From Sharpea porci (GTDB lineage: Bacteria; Bacillota_I; Bacilli_A; Erysipelotrichales; Coprobacillaceae), in assembly GCF_009695655.1 (NCBI RefSeq), contig NZ_VUNM01000003.1, positions 1-64,000 of the forward strand: 64,000 bases of DNA, in the 5' to 3' direction. Below, one piece after another: positions 52,872 through 62,639 of this stretch. Numbering within the stretch: position 1 is the first letter of the stretch; every line of letters starts with the position of its first letter. The position numbers and the translations under genes were made by a program. The notes beneath the pieces were generated by a model. It was not told the DNA's origin. It worked only from the letters and a program-made list of their open reading frames with translations, and ran no database searches.

Positions 52872-54552
52872 ATCGTTGAGGTAAACTTGCATAATAACCA
52901 GGTTGATTATTTTGAAGTTTCCACCAATATTGTAGATTTTGTGTTTGGCCATTGGCTGTTCTAGAGCTTTGAATAATAGCTTTCATCGTGCGATTAGTAG
53001 GAATCTTATACATATAATTATTCTGTTCAGGATTACTTGTCATCGTCTCAAGAACATCTTCATATTTCCCTATTTTTACAGCAATATATGTTGTAGTCGT
53101 AAAGCTTGTGCCATAACATGTTCCCGATTCACTGAGTACATTACCATTTTCATCAGCAATCGTATGTCCTTTATTTTGTGTCGTTGATAAAGACATTTGT
53201 TGGATATAGAAGAGATAGCCATTTTGCACAACGAGATCACCGGGCATATAAGTAGAAAAGATATCGAACTGGGCTGGCTGAGGTGTTTCTGTTGGTGCAT
53301 TCATATAAGATGTATTTGCGATTTTTTCCCACCCGGCATAAGCATAATTATTGCCTAGCTTGATATAAGCGCCCGGAGCTAACATCATGCGCACTGTGGG
53401 ATTATCATTATTCCCCGACGTATAATTCAGAACGACATTAAAAATTGGATCATCAGCAGTGATATTCGTATTTGTTTTGAAATAATCCGTTGTCTCGTTT
53501 GTGACAGGTGCACATGTGATAACTTGGTTTTTATTGGAAGATTTAAATTTGAAGCTGTAGTGTGTTTGGAACCAGCTTTTATATTTTTCAACATAATCCT
53601 TATGCACATATAACTGAGTGCCATCCGAGAGTTTCATAATATAGCACTGAGGAATAGCACTTGTTTCCTGGATATCGCTGCTTTTCATGCTTCTTGTATA
53701 GAAATCAAAATCATACATCGAAGTACGCATATAGGTAAAACCGTTAAAGGAAACAATATCCCCTGGCTGATAGTTAGGAATATTTGTAGCCTGGAACTGT
53801 CCTTTATTTCTATTTTTATCAGAAAGAAGGTTGAGTTTATCAGCTATTGTATAGGTTGCTTCAACAACCGGTTGAACATTTAATTTCTTTTCATTTGCGA
53901 AATAGATAATATGATTCTTATCAATATGACCATTCTTACCATCCGTCAATTTACCTTCATTTGTATTGTCAGTAATCTTTTCTTGATAGTTTTTAGTGAC
54001 AATATTACTGAGGGCAATCGTATTCATCTTCTGGTATTTCTCTTTATAGGGATCATCACTAGCAGTATTATCAAGTATTGTTGTGAGATCTAAGCTCATG
54101 GCTTTCTTATTTTGTGTATCAACATGAACTTGATAAGATAAAGAAAGCTTAGTATTTTGAGAACCATAGAAGCCTGATGCCTGACTGCCACCAAACATCA
54201 TTTCACCATCAACGACAAGTCTGCCTGCACTATTGATAAATAGATAATGCCAGTTCTCATTGTCATTGAGTTTTGTCGCAGGAAGATTAGCTGTATTTGC
54301 GGGAACGGTTAAACTACTAGAAGCATTAGCAATTGTCTTAATACGCAAGTCTGAAGCATCTTTAAGGATATCGCTGATATAGGATATGACATTATCATTT
54401 GTCTCTTTACTTTGGCTTTCTTGCGCTGATTGGTCAAAGAGACGGAATGATGTCACAAGTAGCGATAAGACAATCCCAAGAATAATAGAACCAACCGCAA
54501 CTGAGACAATAACTTCAATTAATGTAAAACCTTTTTCATTCTTCATCTCCAT
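52870..54552 (-). CDS. Large pilin-like protein with CBM5/12-like repeats
   Basis: A 560-residue protein with a type IV prepilin leader: MEMKNEKGFTLIEVIVSVAVG, cleavage expected between G and F, and E at +5. After the N-terminal helix comes a long ectodomain with two repeats of Y-x2-GD-x-V-x2-NG-x2-Y: NYQPGDIVSFNGFTYM (about 261-275) and TYMPGDLVVQNGYLFY (about 435-449). The spacing resembles carbohydrate-binding modules of families 5/12. It overlaps the upstream gene (TGATG) and is the last gene of its operon. No pilus ATPase or platform gene is nearby. Confidence 0.75.
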   Translation of the reverse strand: MEMKNEKGFTLIEVIVSVAVGSIILGIVLSLLVTSFRLFDQSAQESQSKETNDNVISYISDILKDASDLRIKTIANASSSLTVPANTANLPATKLNDNENWHYLFINSAGRLVVDGEMMFGGSQASGFYGSQNTKLSLSYQVHVDTQNKKAMSLDLTTILDNTASDDPYKEKYQKMNTIALSNIVTKNYQEKITDNTNEGKLTDGKNGHIDKNHIIYFANEKKLNVQPVVEATYTIADKLNLLSDKNRNKGQFQATNIPNYQPGDIVSFNGFTYMRTSMYDFDFYTRSMKSSDIQETSAIPQCYIMKLSDGTQLYVHKDYVEKYKSWFQTHYSFKFKSSNKNQVITCAPVTNETTDYFKTNTNITADDPIFNVVLNYTSGNNDNPTVRMMLAPGAYIKLGNNYAYAGWEKIANTSYMNAPTETPQPAQFDIFSTYMPGDLVVQNGYLFYIQQMSLSTTQNKGHTIADENGNVLSESGTCYGTSFTTTTYIAVKIGKYEDVLETMTSNPEQNNYMYKIPTNRTMKAIIQSSRTANGQTQNLQYWWKLQNNQPGYYASLPQR

Positions 54553-55373
54553 CACGCTCCTTGATTCTTCCAACTCTCATTTAAATACATCTGATTGTCT
54601 TTCCATTCATCAAAATAATGAATGGCATTTTTATCATAGGCATAGGGATTATCTTTTTTGATTTCATGAGTTTTTGGATCATAGGCACCAATCCAGGTAA
54701 AAGGGTTGGAATCTAAATAGACGAAAGCTTGAATCTCATCCCCATTATTTTGGAGAAAAATATCGCCGTTCAAGTAGGTTGTAAAGAGTGGGGCGGAAGG
54801 ATTATACATGTCAAGAAGCTGCCAGCCTGATTGATATGTACCAGGAGCTTTATATGTATAAGGTTCCCAGTTAGTCTTAAGATTATTATCAGTGACAAGA
54901 ACATACTGACGATCTTCATATGTGACAAAGTCACCTTTTCGATAGCTTGAAGCTTTACTTAATGACCATTCGCCTTTATCATTCGTGCTATTTTTAAACT
55001 GGAGACGGTCATAGACAGTATTGGTGAGTTGTTGTGTGGTTTTGTCTGCGAGAGGAATATCATTGGTGAGATTGAAGTAAGCAACAATGACATCATCATA
55101 GGATTTAGATGTATTGGTTGTAAGACTGAGATTGTTGATGCTTGCTTCTTCTTTGTCATCAATTGTACATTTTAAGGTATAGTGATCAGTACTAGTGGCT
55201 TTAGGATTTAAGACAGCTTGATATTGTGTATCAGATAATGCTTTGATTTTATTAGAAGCTGTGTAATAGCGATAGGTTGTTGTGATTACAGTCGATAATG
55301 CAGCAAAGACCATGGTTGCAATCGCAAAAGCAACAAGACTTTCAATTAATGTAAAACCTTTTTCATTCTTCAT
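54552..55373 (-). CDS. Pilin-like protein with one CBM5/12-like repeat
   Basis: A 273-residue protein with the prepilin leader MKNEKGFTLIESLVAFAIATM. The ectodomain holds WSLSKASSYRKGDFVTYEDRQ (about 136-156), continuing with QYVLVTDNN and a closing W about 30 residues on, the layout of a CBM5/12 module, plus a TYLNGDIFLQNNG segment. The start at 55373 lies six bases after AGAGGTG; two earlier in-frame codons (55379, 55382) sit inside that site. It lies between the other pilin-like genes. Confidence 0.75.
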   Translation of the reverse strand: MKNEKGFTLIESLVAFAIATMVFAALSTVITTTYRYYTASNKIKALSDTQYQAVLNPKATSTDHYTLKCTIDDKEEASINNLSLTTNTSKSYDDVIVAYFNLTNDIPLADKTTQQLTNTVYDRLQFKNSTNDKGEWSLSKASSYRKGDFVTYEDRQYVLVTDNNLKTNWEPYTYKAPGTYQSGWQLLDMYNPSAPLFTTYLNGDIFLQNNGDEIQAFVYLDSNPFTWIGAYDPKTHEIKKDNPYAYDKNAIHYFDEWKDNQMYLNESWKNQGA

Positions 55374-55385
55374 TGCCATCACCTC

Positions 55386-55835
55386 TTATTTCAACTTTCC
55401 CATTTGCCATTGGCTGTCCGTTTCTTTATCTTTCAACATTGTCAGTGTTGATGTGGCTTGGCCTGTTTTATAGGTGGCATTGATTGTGATTTTAAGTGTT
55501 TTTGCATCAACTATTTCGACAGTACCATTCATTTGTACATCTTTATAGATATCAGCATTCTTACCATCTTTCGTTAATGTAAAATTGGATAATGTTTTGG
55601 TATGATCTTTAGGAATGAATTGTTGGTAATCTGTTTGACTATCAGCATTGTGAATCGTTTTCCCAATAATCTCACAAGCTGACGAAGCGCATAGTGAGGC
55701 CTGTCTTGTATAGATTTCTTTATAGCTATGCATATAGTAGCTATAGGCCATTGACAACATGGTACCACTTAAGATCATAACGACGAGTGTGATCACAATA
55801 ACGGCTGTAATTGTTGAACCACGATTATTTTTCAT
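55386..55835 (-). CDS. Small pilin-like membrane-anchored protein
   Basis: A 149-residue protein with a hydrophobic N-terminal helix (GSTITAVIVITLVVMILSG) preceded by MKNNR, like PilX/PilW-type minor pilins, though without the usual E5. It has two Cys in the helix-proximal region. The start at 55835 follows GAAGGTGA. First gene of the operon, 12 bases before the next. Confidence 0.7.
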   Translation of the reverse strand: MKNNRGSTITAVIVITLVVMILSGTMLSMAYSYYMHSYKEIYTRQASLCASSACEIIGKTIHNADSQTDYQQFIPKDHTKTLSNFTLTKDGKNADIYKDVQMNGTVEIVDAKTLKITINATYKTGQATSTLTMLKDKETDSQWQMGKLK

Positions 55836-55976
55836 CAAAAATCACCTTCCATTCCCCTTATTGGACCTTATTTTAACACACTCTTTTTACATGAAATATG
55901 TGATTTTATTATATGTGCACTTGTTTGGAATTATGTGTATTTCTTTGATATAGTTTTCAAGAAGAGGTGGATGAAC

Positions 55977-57065
55977 ATGATGTTATTTTTACTTGTGACA
56001 ATACTTATTATTGGATTCTGTATATTTGGAACCATACATATATTAAGACAAATAAGAAAACAAACATTCTTTCAACATAATAAAACTGCACGATGGCTCA
56101 TCACATTGATTCCTATTATACTTATAGGAATAGGGTTGAGATTTGATTATGTGAATACATTTATTGTTCTTTTACATATCATTATTATTTGGTTGATCAT
56201 TGATGCTTTATGCCATCTCATCAGCAAAATTAAACATCAACCAATCAAGGCTTACTGGACAGCAATCTTAACGTTCATTCTTTGTTTTGGCTATTTAAGC
56301 TATGGCTATTATCAAGCTCATCATGTTGTTACAACGCATTACAGTTTGACAACATCGAAAGCCATCGATAAAAACTTGCGTATAGTCCAGATTTCAGATA
56401 GCCATATTGGAGCGACATTCCATGCTCAGGGCTTCAAGAAACATATGCAGACTATTCAAAACTTACATCCTGATCTTGTCGTTGTCACAGGGGATTATGT
56501 CGATGATGATACAACAAAAAAAGATATGCTTGCTTCAACAAAAGCACTTGGTCAAGTTAAGAGTACTTATGGCACATACTTCGTCTATGGTAATCATGAT
56601 AAAGGATATATGAACTATCGTAATTTCTCTAACCAAGATCTCGTAACAGCACTAAAAGAAAACAATATTCATATTCTTAATGATGAAAGTGTCCAGATCA
56701 CACGACATATTACAGTCGTTGGTAGACAGGATGCACAAACAACATCCAATCGTAAAAGTGCTGAGGTATTAATGCAATCCATTGACCCTAAGCAATATGT
56801 CATTATGTTGGATCATGAACCAACTGATTATACAAATGAAGCCAATAGTCATCCTGATCTTGTCTTAAGTGGTCATACTCATGGTGGACAGATGTTCCCA
56901 ATTGGCATTACAGGCGAATTGTCAGGCGCTAATGATATGACTTATGGCCTCAAGACAATCAAAGATACAACCTTTATTATCAATTCAGGGATCTCTGACT
57001 GGGCTATTCAATTTAAGACAGGTGGAGCTAAAGCTGAAATAGGTGTCATTGATATTAAAAAATAG
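55977..57065 (+). CDS. Membrane-anchored calcineurin-like metallophosphoesterase
   Basis: A 362-residue protein with four N-terminal membrane segments (about 1-125) and a phosphoesterase domain with all five metal motifs: DSHIGA, GDYVDD, GNHD, an H in MLDHEP, and GHTHGG. The layout resembles YkuE/YaeI-type enzymes; substrates may be cell-envelope phosphodiesters. The ATG at 55977 follows GAAGAGGTGG; earlier frames lack that spacing. Single-gene unit. Confidence 0.88.
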   Translation: MMLFLLVTILIIGFCIFGTIHILRQIRKQTFFQHNKTARWLITLIPIILIGIGLRFDYVNTFIVLLHIIIIWLIIDALCHLISKIKHQPIKAYWTAILTFILCFGYLSYGYYQAHHVVTTHYSLTTSKAIDKNLRIVQISDSHIGATFHAQGFKKHMQTIQNLHPDLVVVTGDYVDDDTTKKDMLASTKALGQVKSTYGTYFVYGNHDKGYMNYRNFSNQDLVTALKENNIHILNDESVQITRHITVVGRQDAQTTSNRKSAEVLMQSIDPKQYVIMLDHEPTDYTNEANSHPDLVLSGHTHGGQMFPIGITGELSGANDMTYGLKTIKDTTFIINSGISDWAIQFKTGGAKAEIGVIDIKK

Positions 57066-57129
57066 AGTGTTAGGCTTGATTAATCTATAATGTTCGTGTA
57101 GACTAACATTATAGAAGGGAGATGTGTTT

Positions 57130-57198
57130 ATGCGAAAAACAGTATTAAAGCGCATCTTAGTATTAGAAAGAATAGCGCAGACACTTAAAGTGAGATAA
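57130..57198 (+). CDS. Putative 22-residue basic peptide
   Basis: ATG...TAA encoding a short, strongly basic amphipathic peptide (MRKTVLKRILVLERIAQTLK followed by VR). AGAAGGGAG stands ten bases before. A TATAAT (57086-57091) and a 10-bp hairpin CTATAATGTT / AACATTATAG (57085-57113) precede it, and a terminator follows, so it looks like an independent small transcript. It could also be an sRNA. Confidence 0.45.
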   Translation: MRKTVLKRILVLERIAQTLKVR

Positions 57199-57205
57199 AT
57201 AGAAA

Positions 57206-57240
57206 AGAGGCACCTCAATTGAGATGTCTCTTTGTTTTTA
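57206..57240 (+). terminator. Terminator of the small gene
   Basis: GAGGCACCTC / GAGATGTCTC imperfect stem with G-T pairs and loop AATT, then TTTGTTTTT; overlaps the preA stop side. Confidence 0.65.
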
Positions 57241-58497
57241 GAGCCAATGTTTATTAAATGGATGTTTGTCTGAAGGCTGTCCGCTTCTACCTTCCTTAAG
57301 CACAATTTCTCCCATGCCAATCGCATGTACAGGGCAAACAAGTGAACATAGATGACACCCAACACACTTCTCATGATCACATGTTGGCTTTCTAGTCTCG
57401 CTGTCAAAGCTAATAGCCTGATGGGCACCATCAAAGCAAGAAACATAACAACGCCCACAACCAATACAAGCATCAAGATTGAATTCAGGATAAACCTTAT
57501 AATCACGATCCAATGCTTCAGCAGGAATGATATTCTTATTAGCTAAACCAACAAGATCACTAAGGTGATCAACACCTTGTTCTTCCATATAATGCATTAA
57601 ACCATTCTTCATATCTTCAACAATACGATAACCATATTGCATAATGGCTGTTGTAACCTGAAGAGTTGTAGCTCCACATAGAATAAATTCAGCTGCATCT
57701 TCCCATGTTTCAATACCACCAATACCTGAAATTGGTAAATCAGGAATACCATCTCTTAGTTGTTGGATAAAGCGTAAGGCAACAGGCTTGACGGCTTTAC
57801 CAGAATAACCAGAGATAGAAGATTTGCCATTGATGATAGGCATGGCTGTTTTTCTTTCTAAGTCAATATCGGTAATAGATTTAATGGTATTAATGGCACT
57901 AATGGCATCCGCACCGGCTTCCTTGCATGCCTTTGCGCAAGGAACCATATCAGTAATGTTAGGTGTCATTTTAGCAATTAATGGCAATGAAGAACCACGC
58001 TTACATGCACGTACATATTTTGCACATAGTTCAGGATTTGTCCCAACATCACTGCCCATGGCATGACTTGTCATTTGAGGACAGGAGAAGTTTGTTTCAA
58101 TCATATCTGCCCCAGCTTCAGTGACCAATCTAGCGAGCTCTTCCCAGTCCTGTTCATTTGTCCCCATGATGGATGCAATCAGAACTTGATCAGGAAATTC
58201 TTCTTTCAGTCTCTTGATATCAGCCAGATTCTCTTCTAATGGATGTTCAGCAATCTGTTCCATGTTTTTAAAGCCTACAAAATCCGTACTCTCTTTATTT
58301 AAGATATCAAAGCGAGGTGATACCTCATCAACGACAAAGCTCTTAGGACCAATAGTCTTAAAAACAATACCACCCCATCCTGTTTCATAAGCTTTCTTAC
58401 ACATTTCATAACAGTTACCTACTGGTGAAGAAGAAAGGCAGAATGGATTTTCAAAATGTACACCACAAAAATCAATCGATAAATCTTTCTTAATCAT
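57238..58497 (-). CDS. preA: NAD-dependent dihydropyrimidine dehydrogenase subunit PreA
   Basis: A 419-residue flavoprotein (FMN TIM barrel) reducing uracil/thymine to dihydropyrimidines. The catalytic Cys lies in NFSCPQM, and the C-terminus has two [4Fe-4S] motifs: [11 protein letters not shown] and [11 protein letters not shown]. The ATG at 58497 follows TTGGAGGT and overlaps preT by 8 bases; the longer frame from 58530 adds preT-coding codons. Homologous gut enzymes inactivate 5-fluorouracil (known biology). Dihydropyrimidinase genes are not in the window. Confidence 0.92.
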   Translation of the reverse strand: MIKKDLSIDFCGVHFENPFCLSSSPVGNCYEMCKKAYETGWGGIVFKTIGPKSFVVDEVSPRFDILNKESTDFVGFKNMEQIAEHPLEENLADIKRLKEEFPDQVLIASIMGTNEQDWEELARLVTEAGADMIETNFSCPQMTSHAMGSDVGTNPELCAKYVRACKRGSSLPLIAKMTPNITDMVPCAKACKEAGADAISAINTIKSITDIDLERKTAMPIINGKSSISGYSGKAVKPVALRFIQQLRDGIPDLPISGIGGIETWEDAAEFILCGATTLQVTTAIMQYGYRIVEDMKNGLMHYMEEQGVDHLSDLVGLANKNIIPAEALDRDYKVYPEFNLDACIGCGRCYVSCFDGAHQAISFDSETRKPTCDHEKCVGCHLCSLVCPVHAIGMGEIVLKEGRSGQPSDKHPFNKHWL

Positions 58498-59719
58498 GAT
58501 TCTTACCTCCAAGATAATGATCAATAGCACATGCCGCTTCTTTACCCTTCTTAACTGCCCAGACTACAGTCTTATCACCTTTGGTGATATCTCCAGCGAC
58601 AAAGACATTCTCATCGACATGATAATCATTTTCTTTGACTTCATTATTTTCCATTGGTAAACCCAATGTCATCTCTGGCTTCTGACCAACAGCTAAGATA
58701 ATCTGATCAGCAGTCAATGTATAGGTTGCATCAATATGTCTAGCCTTGAATGTCACAACATTCCCATTTACAGCATCAGGGACATAGCCATCAATAATTG
58801 TAACACCAGCTTCTCTTGCCCCCGCAAGTTCCTTTTCACTAGCGAGGAATTCAGATAACTCTTCATAGACAACATCTGTTACATGTTCACAACCAAGTTT
58901 TTTCAATGTCGTTACAACATCCATGGCAACATCACCACCACCAATAACGAGAATATTATTCTTAACATCATGTGATCCCTGATCAGCCTTCACATTATGT
59001 AAGAAGTCAATGGCACTTATGACATAAGGATTCTTTTCAAACATAGGCAGGCTCTTCGCTTTAGAATAACCAATAGCTACAAGAACTGCATCAAATTTAT
59101 GTTTCAGGTCTTCAAGAGCTAAATCCTTTCCAATTTCTGTATTATAGTGGAATATAGCACCTAAGTTTTCTAGACGATGAATATTATCATCAACAATCGC
59201 ATTAGGAAGACGATATTCAGGAATACCTGTTCGTAAATAGCCTCCTGCTAAACCTTCTTTTTCATAGAAATCAACTTGATAGCCCATAGTGAGAAGTCTT
59301 AAGCCAGCTTCTAGAGCAGCTGGTCCACTTCCAACAATACCGACTTTCTTGCCATTAGGTGTTCCTTTTTCAAGAATATGCATATGACTTGCTTTTTCAA
59401 AATCCGTCACAAACTTCTGAATACCAGCAATATCAATAGGGCGATCAATACCACTGCGTGAACAACCTAACTGGCAATATTTCTCAGTTGGGCAGACACG
59501 TGCGCATATATCTCCTAGACCATTATTCTCCCTGATGATTTCAGCCGCTCCTTTATAATTCTTAAAGCGCACAGAACGAATAAAGCGTGCTGGATCTGTG
59601 TTTGCGGGACAAGCCTTGGAACAAGGTGCATCAAAACAAAGCAAACAACGTGATGCTTCTTCGTTCACTGTTAAAGCGTTGAAAGATGTACCGCATTCTT
59701 TCATATAGCTCTCTTTCAT
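58490..59719 (-). CDS. preT: NAD-dependent dihydropyrimidine dehydrogenase subunit PreT
   Basis: A 409-residue GltD-like NADH-oxidising subunit. N-terminal cysteine clusters [14 protein letters not shown] and [15 protein letters not shown] bind Fe-S; FAD site [17 protein letters not shown](P) site [12 protein letters not shown], and the C-terminal [10 protein letters not shown]. The ATG at 59719 follows GGAGG. Partner of PreA. The upstream region has a promoter and a perfect cre site, indicating catabolite repression. Confidence 0.92.
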   Translation of the reverse strand: MKESYMKECGTSFNALTVNEEASRCLLCFDAPCSKACPANTDPARFIRSVRFKNYKGAAEIIRENNGLGDICARVCPTEKYCQLGCSRSGIDRPIDIAGIQKFVTDFEKASHMHILEKGTPNGKKVGIVGSGPAALEAGLRLLTMGYQVDFYEKEGLAGGYLRTGIPEYRLPNAIVDDNIHRLENLGAIFHYNTEIGKDLALEDLKHKFDAVLVAIGYSKAKSLPMFEKNPYVISAIDFLHNVKADQGSHDVKNNILVIGGGDVAMDVVTTLKKLGCEHVTDVVYEELSEFLASEKELAGAREAGVTIIDGYVPDAVNGNVVTFKARHIDATYTLTADQIILAVGQKPEMTLGLPMENNEVKENDYHVDENVFVAGDITKGDKTVVWAVKKGKEAACAIDHYLGGKNHD

Positions 59720-59737
59720 AATATACCTCCTCGAATA

Positions 59738-59788
59738 TGTAAACGATTTCATATATATTATTATAGGCCTGAATTGTGTTTTTGAAAA
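59738..59788 (-). promoter_or_regulatory. preTA promoter with cre site
   Basis: Minus-strand promoter: TTTTCA (59783-59788), 17-bp spacer, TATAAT (59760-59765). TGTAAACGATTTCA (59738-59751) matches the 14-bp CcpA cre consensus TGWAANCGNTNWCA at every position and lies just downstream of the predicted start, a roadblock position. Confidence 0.75.
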
Positions 59789-59864
59789 GACTATATTTAG
59801 GATATTAAGAACGCAATATCTTTATATAAACCAATATTTCTATAAAACACAAAATAAGTATTTC

Positions 59865-59896
59865 ACAAGTTGAATAAATACAAATATTCAACTTGT
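59865..59896. repeat. 12-bp perfect inverted repeat
   Basis: ACAAGTTGAATA / TATTCAACTTGT, spacer 8 bases, between divergent preT and the next gene; no T tail, so a protein-binding site is more likely than a terminator. It contains TACAAATATTCAA, also found in the rpiR operator at 20983-21034. Confidence 0.5.
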
Positions 59897-60003
59897 TTAT
59901 ATCAAACTTTTTTCATTGCTTAAGTCTACATAAACCATTCCAACAATCTTTATTTCTTTTATGACTACAAATATGTTAAACTGTGGCAAAGGAGCTAACT
60001 TAT

Positions 60004-60801
60004 ATGAGAATTCGTCAATATATTAAAAGACAAAAAGAATTAATTAAAGAACATAAGGGAACATATAAACTCTATAAAATACTAAGATTTCTAGTCATTG
60101 TAACAGCAGTACTTGCCTTTATTAGAGGAAGCTATGAAAGTGTTGCTTTATGTATATTGTCTTTATTGTTGTTTTTATTACCATCCATTTTTGAAGAAAC
60201 ATTAAGAGTTGATATACCAGGATTATTTCAGGGCATTATTTATCTTTTTATCTTTGCGGCAGAGATATTAGGAGAAGTGAATCACTACTATACAGCTATT
60301 CCAGGTTGGGACACGATGCTGCATACCATCAATGGTTTCTTGTGTGCCGCAATTGGCTTTTCTCTTGTCTATATTCTTAATCGTAATTCAAAAAATATAA
60401 ACTTGTCTCCTTTCTATCTTATTCTTGTCTCTTTCTGTTTCTCGATGACTATTGGGGTTTTATGGGAATTTATTGAATTTACGGCTGATCAGTTATTTTA
60501 TCTGGATATGCAGAAAGACTTTATTATCAAAAACATTGGTTCAGTAACATTGGATCCAACCCATTCCCAAATACCTTATCAAGTCAAAGATATCATCAAG
60601 ACAGTAATTTATACAAAGAGTGGTACACAGGTTGTTATTCCTCATGGTTATCTTGATATTGGTCTTCTTGATACAATGAAGGATTTACTAGTGAATTTTC
60701 TTGGTGCTATTGTCTTTAGTATTATTGGCTATTTGTATCTTAAGGGAGAGGGCAAACATCATCATTTCCTCAAAGGTCTTATCGTCAAACCAAAACCATA
60801 A
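60004..60801 (+). CDS. Membrane protein of the DUF2238/YjdF-like type
   Basis: A 265-residue protein with about six membrane segments. WDTMLHTINGFLCAAIGF and GVLWEFIEFTADQLF are typical of the YjdF-like group of membrane proteins of unknown function. The ATG at 60004 follows AAAGGAG; the GTG at 59983 lies before that site. It is a single-gene unit, with a terminator at 60906. Confidence 0.65.
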   Translation: MRIRQYIKRQKELIKEHKGTYKLYKILRFLVIVTAVLAFIRGSYESVALCILSLLLFLLPSIFEETLRVDIPGLFQGIIYLFIFAAEILGEVNHYYTAIPGWDTMLHTINGFLCAAIGFSLVYILNRNSKNINLSPFYLILVSFCFSMTIGVLWEFIEFTADQLFYLDMQKDFIIKNIGSVTLDPTHSQIPYQVKDIIKTVIYTKSGTQVVIPHGYLDIGLLDTMKDLLVNFLGAIVFSIIGYLYLKGEGKHHHFLKGLIVKPKP

Positions 60802-60905
60802 TCTCACATAATAAGATGATAATTCTAACAACTTCTTTGTTTATTCTATAAGTGTAGTCAAGAAAACTTCATAAACTTTCCTTACAATTCCCAAAGACTA
60901 CTTAA

Positions 60906-60940
60906 GCTCTAGATCACTTCCCAATCTAGGGCATTTTTTT
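60906..60940 (+). terminator. Terminator before the ZIP gene
   Basis: GCTCTAGAT / ATCTAGGGC stem (one G-T pair) with T7. The rest of 60802-61007 shows nothing else recognisable. Confidence 0.85.
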
Positions 60941-61007
60941 ATTTCTCTATCATCTTCGTTGACTATTGCAAGAAGGCATGATAACGTGTGGAAAAGGAAG
61001 GAAAATT

Positions 61008-61790
61008 ATGAATAAGAATATATTAATTGGGTTGCTTATTCCTTTTGTAGGAACGACTTTAGGGAGTGCTATGGTCTTCCTTATGAAGAAGGAAATGAAT
61101 CAGCTCTTACAAAAAATACTATTGGGATTTGCCGGGGGTGTCATGATGGCAGCTTCAGTCTGGAGTCTCTTGATTCCATCTATGGATATGTCAAGTAAGA
61201 TGGGAAAACTTGCCTTTATACCTGCTTTAATTGGTTTAATGCTAGGAATCTTCTTCTTACTAGCTATTGATGCCTTGACACCACATCTCCATATTAATGA
61301 AACAGAACCTGAAGGCTTACATGCCCATCTCAAGAAAACAACAATGATGGTATTGGCTGTTACCATCCACAATATTCCAGAAGGAATGGCTGTTGGTGTT
61401 GTTTTAGCAGGTAGTGCTGCTAATAATGCGACAATTACTCTTGCGGGAGCGTTGGCATTATCGATTGGTATTGCCATTCAGAACTTCCCCGAAGGCGCAA
61501 TTATCTCCATGCCATTAGCTGCTGAAGGTAGCAGTAAGAAAAAGGCTTTTCTCATGGGGACACTTTCTGGTATTGTTGAACCTATTGCGGGGCTGATTAC
61601 AATTTTATTATCAAGTATTATGATTCCTATTCTCCCATATTTATTATCATTTGCGGCAGGAGCTATGATTTATGTCATTGTTGAAGAAATGATTCCTGAA
61701 GCAAGCGTGGGAAAACACTCAAATATCGCAACAATTGGTTTTGCAGTTGGTTTTGCAGTCATGATGGTACTTGATGTTGCCCTTAGTTAA
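61008..61790 (+). CDS. ZIP family metal transporter (GufA subfamily)
   Basis: A 260-residue divalent metal (Zn2+/Fe2+) importer with eight membrane segments. The metal-site helices are HNIPEGMAVGVV (TM4) and NFPEGAIISMPL (TM5); the His-containing TM2-3 region has HLHINE. The ATG at 61008 lies after AAGGAAGG; earlier in-frame codons (from 60966) add a soluble non-conserved tail. Single gene. Confidence 0.9.
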   Translation: MNKNILIGLLIPFVGTTLGSAMVFLMKKEMNQLLQKILLGFAGGVMMAASVWSLLIPSMDMSSKMGKLAFIPALIGLMLGIFFLLAIDALTPHLHINETEPEGLHAHLKKTTMMVLAVTIHNIPEGMAVGVVLAGSAANNATITLAGALALSIGIAIQNFPEGAIISMPLAAEGSSKKKAFLMGTLSGIVEPIAGLITILLSSIMIPILPYLLSFAAGAMIYVIVEEMIPEASVGKHSNIATIGFAVGFAVMMVLDVALS

Positions 61791-61908
61791 AGCAATCTAT
61801 ATTTTATAGGTTGTTTTTTCTTTCTCAGGAAGTAAAGAAAAACGAATTTGAAGTATTGTATAGTCCTGATATCAACATGTATAATGATGACATTGGGGGA
61901 AAGATAAT

Positions 61909-62304
61909 ATGAAGAATTTATGGAATGAATTTAAAGAATTCGCATTTACTGGTAATGTCATTGATATGGCAGTCGGTGTTATTCTAGGTGGTGCCTTAAA
62001 GGATGTTGTTACAGCATTAGTAAATATGTTTATGGGCGTTGTTTCAGCTATCATCAAGATTCCTGCATCACTCGATAAAGCAACAGCACAGGTAGGTCCT
62101 GTTCATATTGCTTATGGAGCATTTGTTTCATCATTCATTAACTTCTTGCTTTTAGCTTTATGTGTCTTTGTGATTGTAAAGGCGCTTAATACAGCTAAGA
62201 GTCGTTTCAAGAAGGAAGAAGCTGCTGAAGAAGTAGCACCGGCAAAGAGCGATGAAGTTGTATTGCTTGAAGAAATTAGAGATTTACTGAAAAAGAATGC
62301 CTAA
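61909..62304 (+). CDS. mscL: Large-conductance mechanosensitive channel
   Basis: A 131-residue MscL: amphipathic N-terminal helix (NEFKEFAFTGNVIDMAVGV), TM1, periplasmic loop, TM2 (FINFLLLALCVFVIVKALN) and a C-terminal helix bundle (LLEEIRDLLKK). It opens under hypo-osmotic stress. GGGGGAAAG precedes the ATG. Confidence 0.95.
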   Translation: MKNLWNEFKEFAFTGNVIDMAVGVILGGALKDVVTALVNMFMGVVSAIIKIPASLDKATAQVGPVHIAYGAFVSSFINFLLLALCVFVIVKALNTAKSRFKKEEAAEEVAPAKSDEVVLLEEIRDLLKKNA

Positions 62305-62332
62305 AAAAGCCTCATCATATAGATGAGGTTTT
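62303..62332. terminator. Bidirectional terminator mscL / small acidic protein
   Basis: CCTCATC / GATGAGG stem with A and T runs on both sides. Confidence 0.85.
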
Positions 62333-62335
62333 GTA

Positions 62336-62539
62336 TTATAGATCAGAATTCTTGAGTTCTTCATTCTCGTATGTTGAACGTTTACTGTGGTCATCCGCAA
62401 GTTCATCAGATTCTACTTTGACAACCTTCTCTTTCTCATCGCTTGTTTCAACAGTCTGGAAAAGGTTCATATTCATTGACCATTCTTCTAATTCTTTTTC
62501 TAAATCATCAGTATCTTTTGCCTTATATTTAATAGCCAT
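62336..62539 (-). CDS. Small acidic protein of unknown function
   Basis: A 67-residue, very acidic and hydrophilic protein (MAIKYKAKDTDDLEKELEEW...), probably disordered after a short N-terminal helix. No family recognised. AAGGAG stands ten bases before the ATG, and a terminator follows, which supports a real gene. Confidence 0.6.
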   Translation of the reverse strand: MAIKYKAKDTDDLEKELEEWSMNMNLFQTVETSDEKEKVVKVESDELADDHSKRSTYENEELKNSDL

Positions 62540-62639
62540 AATATTCCACTCCTTGTATTTCCATTATAATAATCGTAATACTGACTTGTCAATTTACACT
62601 ATACTTTCACACATTTCATGATATAATAACAAAGGACTT

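Noticed and set aside
61100-61477. Open frame of 125 codons on the minus strand
   Set aside because: It is a shadow of the ZIP transporter gene; no ribosome site, no recognisable protein.
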